NCBI GenBank assembly: GCA_026692885.1
Contig: JAPLNJ010000668.1
Span: 1 to 20,125 of the forward strand
Length of the DNA stretch: 20,125 bases
Direction: 5' to 3'
From: Planctomycetota bacterium
GTDB lineage: Bacteria; Planctomycetota; Planctomycetia; Pirellulales; Pirellulaceae
Below the pieces are notes generated by a model that saw only the letters and a list, made by a program, of their open reading frames with translations, was not told the DNA's origin and searched no databases. The translations under genes and the position numbers were made by a program. Position 1 is the stretch's first letter. Every line of letters starts with the position of its first letter. Shown piece after piece: positions 18,301 through 20,125 of the stretch.

Positions 18301-20125
18301 CCGCTGGCGCCGCGCGGGGTCAGCGCGGAACCAGACGCCGGCTCCAGTACCAGGTACAGCGGTGTCTGGAAATCGTAGCTCGCCTGGTTCGTCACCACCA
18401 CGTCGAACGAGACCGTCCGCGCCGCGTGATCCAGCCGTGTCTCCGTGAACCCGATATCGACCAGGGCCGTGAAGTCGCTGATCGTGGTGAACGTCGTGAC
18501 ATAGTTCGTCTGCAGCGCCATCCCCAGCAGGCTCTCGATGCCCGCCGACACGGTCAGCGTCCACTGGTCGGGCTCCGTCATGCCGGCCGTGGCGAGGTAG
18601 ACCGTGTACGTTTTCGGATCGTAGGTGATGCTGCCGACCAAGAGGGCGCCGTGGGCTTGTCCCACCAGGTGATAGTTGGCCGGATTGATCGCCGATTTCG
18701 TCTCGGTTCCCTTGCCCGTATACAATCCCCGGTCAAAGGTGATCGCGATACTGGGCATGGGCAGGGCGACGATCGAGGCGTTAGGCGGATTCACCTGGGC
18801 CACCATCGGCCGGATGGCCGGGCTGATCACGTCGACCTGACCGGATTGGCTGAGCAGGATCCGCCCGTCGCTGGTCGTCTGCACGACGTCGCCGCGCGAG
18901 CCGCCTTTGGCCAGCGTCGTTTGCCGCCGCGTGACCACATCGACCAGCGTCAACTCGCTGGTGCCGTTCCAGGCGATTTCCTGGCTGTTCTTGGCGGCCG
19001 ATCCTTCGGTATGCGAAACGAACAACAGGTTCTGCAGGGCCGTGCCCGACCGGCCGAAGGCCAGCGAGTCGATGTCGGTGTCGAAACGCAACACGGTCTC
19101 GGCACGTTGGAAGCCGTTGAACCGTACGACCAGCGCGCGATCGGGCCAGGTGGTCGCCCAAAGCTCCGGCACGGACTTCAGGCCGTCCGCGTCCTGGAAC
19201 TGGTAGAAGGCCAGTGACGAGACACGCAGGTTCTCGTCGGCGGAGTATCGCTCGAACAGGACTCCTCCGGGGGCGCCGATCGCTTCCGGATGGAAGATTT
19301 CGACGCCGCCGCTGGACCCGACGTAGATCTTGCCGGTCTTCGGATCGACGGCGAGCCCCATCGTGATGCCGCCGCTTTGATGCACGGGCGTCTGCTCGCC
19401 GAGCAACCCGTAGGCGCCCAGCACCGCTCCCGTATCGGGATTCAGACGCAGCAGCGGGCCGCCGCCGGTGGTTGCCCAGAGTTTGCCATCGAGATCGAAG
19501 GCCAGGTTGAAGATCGGGTAATTCAGCACCCAGTGCTGGCTTTCGCTGACCTGATCCACCGACCCGCCGTCGTAGCCGAACCGCCAGATCTGGTTGCGGG
19601 CCTGTCCGCCGCTGATCAACATCTGGCCTTCGTGTCCGGCGCGAGGATCCTCGACGATAGCCATGGGTCCGATTTGGCCCTGGATGCTCTGGGCGAACCC
19701 CGAGGCGAAGACTTCGGCCGAGAACGGGGCGTACACGACGTCGAATTCGGAGGCCGCTGCCGCGGGGGCCGGCGTCGCCTCGCGTCCGGTTTGCGATTGC
19801 TGGAACAACACGTTGGTGGACGCGACCGGCGACGGTTCGGGGGGCAGACCGTAGTTGTCCTGCGTCGTGCCGGCCACGTTGGGGGTGGCGCCCAAGTCGG
19901 GATGGAAATCGTCGTTGCCGGCGGTGACGAATTTGGGCTTTTCGCGATTGCCCGCGTTGTCGGTGGCCAGCGCCAGGAACTCGTAGTGGTGTCCGGTCAC
20001 GCCTTCGTACACGGCCGTGCCCCCGCTGGACGTATCCTGGCGGTGCCAGATGCGATAGATGCCGCCGTCCGTGGAGACGTACAGGGTGACGTGATGCACG
20101 CCCGAGCCCAAGGCGTCGTCGCGGG
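1..20125 (-). CDS. Giant multidomain secreted/surface protein, partial at both ends (Ig/cadherin/RHS/dockerin/peptidase modules)
   Basis: One minus-strand frame (codon starts equal to 2 modulo 3) runs without a stop through the entire window, giving 6,707 complete codons from 20123 to 3. Register was confirmed at many domain motifs, for example ATDNAGN near 19960, DINADG near 13790, the QCFSGG motif near 2528 and HELGH at 1754. The content is typical of giant planctomycete exoproteins: beta-sandwich repeats joined by NxAP-type boundaries, EF-hand/dockerin segments, propellers, an RHS-like module and two peptidase-like domains. Neither the signal peptide nor the C-terminal sorting region is in the window, so export and anchoring are inferred from domain content only. 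Likely roles are adhesion, matrix or surface-layer structure, or polymer processing; the sequence does not decide between them. Residue numbers in other entries count from the codon at 20123. Confidence 0.95.
351..1480 (-). other. Seven-repeat beta-propeller-like domain
   Basis: Residues about 6216-6591 contain seven units of about 50 residues. Each has the core strand 'DGSFVVxW' and the outer strand 'xxxxRxFxxDGTPVGxxxxV'. Core strands are DGSYVVVW, TGAFVVTW, SGEFVVAW, DGSFVVTW, DGSFVVAW, TGGFLVAW and GTTLVAVW. Outer strands include YARAFTSDGTPVG and MRRFQADDTPIG. Seven units of this length suggest one complete seven-bladed propeller. The 'FVVxW' type is abundant in bacterial exoproteins and lacks catalytic residues, so binding or scaffolding is the likely role. 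Confidence 0.75.
1481..1669 (-). other. Interdomain linker
   Basis: Residues about 6153-6215 form a low-complexity stretch rich in Val, Pro, Thr, Gln and Ser (for example TPVQIMAVDVS and GTPFAEPTVVAPQQTV). I see no domain signature. It joins the peptidase-like domain to the seven-repeat propeller. Confidence 0.5.
1670..2060 (-). other. Metzincin-like zinc peptidase domain (HELGHxxGxxD)
   Basis: Residues about 6022-6152. After a SVIPFVEEAIKRFI helix and strands DVLVTVADLPGG, GNTMTFDIDGGGYGWFVDD, the segment reads VGHVDLLSVVMHELGHLAG and LSDTYDYTVMHESLPVG. The zinc motif is HELGHLAGLSD (residues 6124-6134, codons 1754-1722). Aspartate stands in the third metal-ligand position, as in snapalysin-type metzincins. 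VMHESL seven residues on is the likely Met-turn. The module GYGWFVDDTP...HELGH...M is one I recall from many planctomycete giants. Some copies may be structural, but all motif residues are present here. Confidence 0.75.
2190..3017 (-). other. Clan CD (legumain/caspase-like, C13-type) cysteine peptidase domain
   Basis: Residues about 5703-5978. The opening strand is QNYVVIFMGG, followed by YYENLKDIHDVLIKQ, the strand ISILYADG, then a hydrophobic strand YFLFYSYDHGAG and a second hydrophobic strand YIFAQCFSGG. The His-Gly at residue 5803 (codon 2717) and the Cys at 5866 (codon 2528) match the HG and C-x-S-G dyad of clan CD peptidases such as legumains, each preceded by the expected block of hydrophobic residues. 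An unusual insertion between them contains CAWGGC. The end carries HYFGMASSNHFEY and AAGFVEAIKSQ. Both dyad residues are present, so activity is plausible; substrate and activation route are unknown. Confidence 0.75.
3018..3609 (-). other. EF-hand segment followed by beta-rich domain
   Basis: Residues about 5505-5702. It starts with DLDVDSNNSGVIDMDN, then a GDVDKDKVLDYQDYNGYG segment: two Asp/Asn-rich calcium-type loops separated by about 40 residues. It continues VFDEIRITIPQGLARSIDW, LVRIEYDASPP, LLRIWTTDGSVSRKP, GVYLASKLGLRADDLDISF, and ends ITMSIDVDGEGGLAAFGF. The order of strands recalls a recurring module of planctomycete giants that pairs an Asp-rich loop with 'IRxxYDAS ... LRIWTxDG ... 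LxxxDxxxxFYIEG' (recollection). It passes directly into the peptidase-like domain. Confidence 0.5.
3610..5389 (-). other. Propeller-like section with repeated IAFTG/INxxG strands, GC-poor
   Basis: Residues about 4912-5504. Recurrent strands read SINNNGVIAFTGTVDYG, VQINDGNEIIAWR, LADDGRYVFSLNNTLYAL, SITDDGSLIVFTGEHSD and RINDAINKHGELAFYV. Each is an 'I(N/T)(D/N)xGxxxFxG' unit, a pattern seen in WD40/TolB-like propellers of bacterial exoproteins. The middle has a long insertion with a hydrophobic Gly/Met-rich stretch (4608-4697). A Ca-type stretch DFDGDSELDPGELDIG occurs near 4000-4050. Function is unknown. Base composition is lower in GC than the upstream half of the gene. Confidence 0.5.
5390..7114 (-). 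other. Five VCBS/cadherin-like repeats
   Basis: Residues about 4338-4911. Repeats start at about 7110 (DRFVVDEGATLQGNLLANDL), 6854 (NSAPIARPDI), 6485 (NLPPKYTSTPYQV), 6152 (NDAPIAVFDEF) and 5669 (NDAPVARNDGPY). Each carries a 'LLxNDxDxDxxD' calcium turn, a 'GxxTYxxxxxxFxxLxxGETxxDxFxYTLxDxxG' strand set, and a short terminal strand. Good examples are LLSNDTDPDVNDRLHL and FQYTLEDRHGAA. The fourth repeat is longer than usual and holds an insertion with YYDFSYMNEGGANQSPV. This array is a calcium-dependent rod or adhesin module by family knowledge. GC falls noticeably across its last repeat. Confidence 0.8.
7115..7544 (-). other. Beta-sandwich spacer of unclear family
   Basis: Residues about 4194-4337. 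It contains GPEFDLAASATRNPTSG, a YTYTYSLTNTTGASATGM strand pair, DWTLEGFRIPL, IFTPAQWSSHYSPGDGFI, and a SGETLAFGFDTATRLG strand, ending GGEDETRVERTVSFGPV. The 'YxYxYxLTNTTGxxAxG...F' and 'SGETLxFGF' patterns suggest a CBM- or choice-of-anchor-like sandwich, which I cannot place with confidence. It closes the Big_3-like array and precedes the VCBS-type repeats. Confidence 0.35.
8964..9029. repeat. REP-like element C: two tandem 33-base GTAGG-type copies, inside the reading frame
   Basis: Two direct copies, 8997-9029 and 8964-8996, each begin GTAGGATGG on the coding strand and encode VGWLSEAVQSD and VGWISRSVQSA. Each can form a stem of about 8 bp between GGATGG-xx and xx-CCGTCC (one G-T wobble). 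The inner base pairs differ between the copies in a matched way: CT pairs with AG in the first and AT with AT in the second. The pair sits in domain c of the third triad and lengthens the loop between VDL and GHYTF to about 51 residues, against 12-14 in uninterrupted copies. Confidence 0.8.
9955..9986. repeat. REP-like hairpin element B (GTAGG type), inside the reading frame
   Basis: On the coding strand it begins GTAGG at 9986 and ends in CCAACC at 9955. A 5-bp inner stem GGGAC/GTCCC (9967-9979) with a 3-base loop is followed by a looser GGTTGGG/CCCAACC pairing of the outer parts (9955-9961 with 9977-9983). It is translated VGWDSVPTPQP. It sits in domain c of the second triad, directly after VELYR, in the same loop that carries element C in the third triad. 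Confidence 0.75.
11739..11900 (-). other. Second dockerin-like EF-hand pair (first loop degenerate)
   Basis: Residues 2742-2795. Loop 1, DFSGGDSVDHADYDSF, is poor as a calcium site because Gly-Gly-Asp-Ser replaces the usual Asn/Asp-x-Asp-Gly core. Loop 2, DLNNDRRIDSIDYGIW, keeps Asp/Asn ligands but has Arg where glycine is usual. Spacing of the two loops is close to that of dockerins, and a helix-like LLHYPSRYG segment separates them. It may be a degraded dockerin that still folds. It stands at the junction between the Big_5-like domain and the long Big_3-like array. Confidence 0.6.
11906..12289 (-). other. Big_5-like Ig domain before the second dockerin
   Basis: Residues about 2612-2740. 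It contains VVNNGEAQRSTIHTIALQF, NQDVNFFHGFEKDVIITSA, a TYLSDDDTSTYTLTIDTSH strand pair, and DGHYTLILVIDGVRGVADP, ending LNDIDTNPNDGRL. The 'xxNxGxAQRSxVxxxxxxFxxxVxx' opening precedes dockerins in many planctomycete proteins, which fits the EF-hand pair that follows. The precise family call is tentative. Confidence 0.5.
12290..12629 (-). other. Adhesin-type repeat (T1SS-143-like)
   Basis: Residues about 2499-2612. It opens PILSAKSVAGTINSS, then carries RDTDGSETLTIEISGLPAGS, a YQLTPEQLDGLTITPP strand and LHVSATAQETQTQERKTAF, ending in ISVLVTPVVADP. The 'DTDGSExLTxxIxGLPxGxxLSxGT ... LTPEQLxGLxITPP ... VxATAxE' arrangement is characteristic of repeats in large RTX-type adhesins. Only one copy is present. 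Its calcium-type acidic turn DTDGSE is intact. Confidence 0.65.
12630..12899 (-). other. Cadherin-like (VCBS/Big_17-type) domain
   Basis: Residues 2409-2498 begin NPDSAIIDEDIPIAF and contain VLANDTDADG, SVAIVQQPRHGTAAVD, VVTYTPYANYSGADSFTY and TVCDNAGN, ending SLTITPVADTP. The chain 'ANDTDxDG ... VxxPxHGTAxV ... VTYTPxANYSGxDSFTYTVxDNxG' is the classic signature of this cadherin-like calcium-binding domain of bacterial adhesins. Its length of about 90 residues is normal. It follows a Ser/Thr-rich linker. Confidence 0.85.
12905..13487 (-). other. Lectin-like/jelly-roll beta-sandwich, interrupted by a palindrome
   Basis: Residues about 2213-2407. It starts NGNFNVVDP and contains AAFGWRLRGNTSLAQGTLVL, a QSFFVPAGATTLRFELVGG strand pair, EAFQVSLLTPVG, then AILTIQSDGTVHHHSRL, VVEIDLTGVAAGTELLLYF, and DLLGFGALDSQVSIDNVVVL at the end. 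The 'FxVPAGATxLxFxLxGG ... xIDLTGVxAGTxxxLYFDLLGFG..DS.V.IDNV' layout is a recurring carbohydrate-binding-like or choice-of-anchor-like sandwich in giant planctomycete proteins (recollection, not searched). A 40-base palindrome (13158-13197) interrupts it between SLLTP and LTDAI. This may alter a loop but keeps the frame. Confidence 0.5.
13158..13197. repeat. REP-like hairpin element A (GTAGG type), inside the reading frame
   Basis: The element starts GTAGG on the coding strand (13196 downwards). It contains a perfect 8-bp stem (arms 13173-13180 and 13185-13192) with a 4-base loop and ends in an ATCCCAATCC tail. It is translated as VGQAFQPDASQSP. In this orientation the other two phases meet a stop inside the element: TAG in its first four bases, and TGA at the end of the stem. 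Only the phase used here is open. I recall this sequence type as a dispersed intergenic repeat in planctomycete genomes; a genome-wide search would decide. Confidence 0.8.
13490..13541. repeat. REP-like double-hairpin element D, inside the reading frame
   Basis: A 52-base element is bounded by GTAG (13490-13493) and CTAC (13538-13541). Hairpin 1 has arms CCGCACAC (13495-13502) and GTGTGCGG (13506-13513) around TCC. Hairpin 2 has arms GGCACAC (13519-13525) and GTGTGCC (13529-13535) around GAA. Both stems are perfect. On the coding strand the terminal GTA is a valine codon and the product is VDGTLRVPISAHGVCGLL. Two cysteines four positions apart (VCGLLC) arise from the element and its edge. It lies in a linker between the dockerin and the next sandwich. 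It has no T-tract and is in mid-gene, so it is not a terminator. Confidence 0.8.
13626..13796 (-). other. Type I dockerin domain (EF-hand pair)
   Basis: Residues 2110-2166 form a 57-residue dockerin-like unit. The first calcium loop is DINADGRVDGFD followed by SQLFAAAFG; the second is DLDGDGRVAVSD followed by QAILLINYGF. Both loops keep Asp/Asn at the calcium-ligand positions and the glycine at loop position 6. Length and spacing match type I dockerins. Planctomycetes carry many such domains without known cellulosomes, so the partner is unknown. Here the dockerin is internal, not terminal, with several kilobases of coding sequence on either side. Confidence 0.85.
13800..14262 (-). other. Beta-sandwich (PPC-like) leading into dockerin
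   Basis: Residues about 1955-2109. After a VIHSYGYDP remnant of the RHS module, the segment contains an IADSSGQRYSSSL turn, a DLYAFDVTQEQLDSVAGG strand pair, ELWVRIHVLG, a REVFAIFKISSPGSYLVRI strand pair and the end GDYELEVGVA. The repeated 'G..Y.....AAQPGDYELEV' pattern resembles bacterial pre-peptidase C-terminal (PPC) domains and other jelly-roll modules that sit next to dockerins. Identification is by pattern only. It passes directly into GDINADG. Confidence 0.45.
14263..14317. repeat. REP-like double-hairpin element E, inside the reading frame
   Basis: A 55-base element is bounded by GTAG at 14263-14266 and CTAC at 14314-14317. Hairpin 1 has arms GGCACAG (14269-14275) and CTGTGCC (14279-14285) around loop TCC. 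Hairpin 2 has arms CCGCA (14294-14298) and TGCGG (14308-14312) around a partly decayed loop. On the coding strand it is read without a stop as a Ser/Pro/Gly-rich peptide containing SAGADGTGTVPATT. It splits two RHS/YD-like motifs (RGNLIRV before, HSYGYDP after). The order of its two stems matches the reverse complement of element D, so the two copies lie in opposite orientation. Confidence 0.75.
14290..15026 (-). other. Truncated RHS/YD-repeat-like module
   Basis: Residues about 1700-1945. It opens with TAGVYREVATDLLVTVGG and a QIAIRRSYDS strand, then SCGYGWQLAIRDVDLQLDV. This resembles the start of RHS shells, where a 'R(T/S)YDS...G.(F/Y)GYGW' motif precedes the YD repeats. Later segments include SGHAYYAVESG, YTLTGPDGTAYEIDS, a short YVDFDRDSSGRLQSI repeat and LDYTYDSRGNLIRV, the canonical YD repeat. 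Only about two to three YD-like units occur, far fewer than in a full RHS cage, and no DPxGx-type cleavage site or C-terminal toxin is seen. It therefore looks like a module borrowed for its fold, not a working RHS toxin. A palindromic repeat (14263-14317) falls directly after RGNLIRV. Confidence 0.65.
15027..15600 (-). other. Two Ig-like domains preceding the RHS module
   Basis: Residues about 1508-1699 hold one sandwich beginning LSPVLPGITVV, with a VHLVVAGVEYTLDKDG turn and a VTVAATDVDGW strand. A second begins NQKPELVLQEG and contains QILGSVTDSNLDYWTLEL, a PAGFYRLRLSAEDLGN strand and VETVLEI. The second type, with a 'G.V.D.NL..W.LEL' strand, commonly stands directly before RHS/YD modules in large exoproteins (recollection of family architectures). 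It fits here because the RHS-like segment follows immediately. Confidence 0.5.
15600..18139 (-). other. Nine tandem putative-Ig (He_PIG-like) repeats
   Basis: Repeat boundaries are marked by an N-x-(A/P)-P motif at 18137 (NQAP), 17864 (NHAP), 17690 (DQPP), 17420 (NGAP), 17078 (NHRP), 16748 (NFAP), 16445 (NSAP), 16160 (NRPP) and 15869 (NFSP). Most repeats are 85-115 residues; the second is short (58). Within repeats the He_PIG pattern recurs: a DPDG/DADG acidic turn, then GLPxGAxLDxxTG, then LFxWTPxxxQ(S/A)G, then a xxxVSDG or xVxD strand. Examples are SLPAGASLDRRTGLFTWTP and GLPDGATLDPATGLFRWTP. These domains usually form rigid, calcium-stabilised rods on exported bacterial proteins. No catalytic function is implied. 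Confidence 0.8.
18140..18470 (-). other. CARDB/DUF11-like beta-sandwich
   Basis: Residues about 552-662 read TARTVSFDVVVTNQASYDF-like strands (the actual motif is ARTVSFDVVVTNQASYDF), then PLYLVLEP, an RYLIDLAGQLAGG turn, a serine-threonine-rich TTAVTVTIDV strand and VDYTFSFFAAP at the end. The 'V.V.VTN....Y..PLYLVL' arrangement is typical of CARDB or DUF11-type sandwiches that act as spacers on cell-surface proteins. No specific binding site is visible. Confidence 0.4.
18471..18800 (-). other. Big_5-like Ig domain
   Basis: Residues about 442-551 start with NPPNASIVALPMPSIAITF and contain a NPANYHLVG strand, a TYDPKTYTVYLATA strand, a WTLTVSAGIESLLG strand, and end in YVTTFTTISDF. The layout (SIAITFDRGL, a 'NPANY' strand, 'xYxVYL', then 'G(I)xSxxGxxL') matches bacterial Ig domains of the Big_5 type, which pass a boundary condition such as 'beyond the edge' between strands. 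No enzymatic residues are apparent. It sits directly after the propeller. Confidence 0.5.
18800..19750 (-). other. NHL/SMP-30-like beta-propeller module
   Basis: Residues about 126-441 contain repeated four-strand-like units with blade signatures: NQIWRFGYDG, then AFDLDGKLWATTGGG with LLRLNPDTG, then GLAVDPKTGKIYVGSSGG with VEIF, then PELWATTWPDRALVVRF, then SLAFGRSGTALQNLLFVSH, and finally a GRILLSQSGQVDVI strand. The 'AVD(P/D)xxGKxY/LWV' pattern is the hallmark of NHL and gluconolactonase-like propellers. About five to six blades can be counted. I see no clear catalytic metal ligands, so it is better called a structural or ligand-binding propeller than an enzyme. Confidence 0.55.
19910..20125 (-). 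other. FN3/Ig-like domain, C-terminal part
   Basis: The first about 70 residues visible read as the end of a beta-sandwich with the pattern DGGIYRIW, then GHHYEFLALATDNAGN. This pattern (a DGG turn, an aromatic-rich strand, GHxYxF and a final xATDNAGN strand) recurs in FN3-like or Big_3-like modules of large planctomycete proteins. A linker follows, with DDFHPDLG and a Pro/Ala-rich stretch (about 19740-19910), leading into the next module. Assignment is by pattern recognition. The upstream half of the domain lies outside the window. Confidence 0.55.

Noticed and set aside
16539..19217. Plus-strand open frame of 892 codons
   Set aside because: It is codon-aligned antisense to the real gene. 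Rarity of TTA, CTA and TCA in GC-rich sense codons keeps this frame open. Its product is Arg/Gly/His-rich with no recognisable domain, while the opposite strand reads as clear He_PIG-like repeats.
1..20125. Assembly chimera explaining the many unrelated modules
   Set aside because: The same frame is kept from one end to the other across more than twenty modules and five palindromic insertions, which a random chimera would not do. Collapsed repeats cannot be excluded without reads.

Overview
The whole window lies inside one protein-coding gene on the minus strand. Reading from 20123 down to 3, the frame whose codons start at positions equal to 2 modulo 3 stays open for 6,707 complete codons. 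It has no stop, and both the start and the end of the gene fall outside the window. I checked the frame at several dozen recognisable motifs from one end to the other and all were in register. There is no intergenic DNA, promoter, RNA gene or second gene that I can support. The large open frames on the plus strand and in the other minus frames are shadows.

The product is a giant, presumably exported, modular protein. In N- to C-terminal order (right to left) I read: an FN3/Ig-like end fragment; an NHL-like beta-propeller; two Ig/CARDB-like sandwiches; nine putative-Ig (He_PIG-like) repeats; a truncated RHS/YD module; a beta-sandwich followed by a type I dockerin; a lectin-like sandwich; cadherin-like domains; a second dockerin-like EF-hand pair; a long Big_3-like array built from a three-domain super-repeat of about 0.9-1.0 kb; five VCBS/cadherin-like repeats; a GC-poorer block with a propeller-like section, an EF-hand segment and a legumain/caspase-type (clan CD) cysteine peptidase domain; a metzincin-like zinc peptidase domain; a seven-repeat propeller; and the start of a tandem cadherin array.

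The organism is most likely a planctomycete (Pirellulales/Planctomycetales type). Reasons are the moderately high GC (about 63% in sampled lines), the huge secreted protein combining dockerin, cadherin, Ig and RHS modules with the HELGH peptidase module, and short palindromes opening GTAGG that I recall as dispersed repeats in such genomes. That assignment is inference.

The most unusual signal is that at least six copies of short hairpin-forming, REP-like elements sit inside the reading frame and are translated. Four begin with Val-Gly, and five of the six read the terminal GTA as a valine codon. For one of them this is the only stop-free phase in its orientation. Two insertions occupy the same loop of homologous repeat domains. 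Other points of interest are the two protease-like domains side by side in a structural giant, a sampled GC drop of about 10 points over roughly 1.9-5.8 kb, and the regular three-domain super-repeat.
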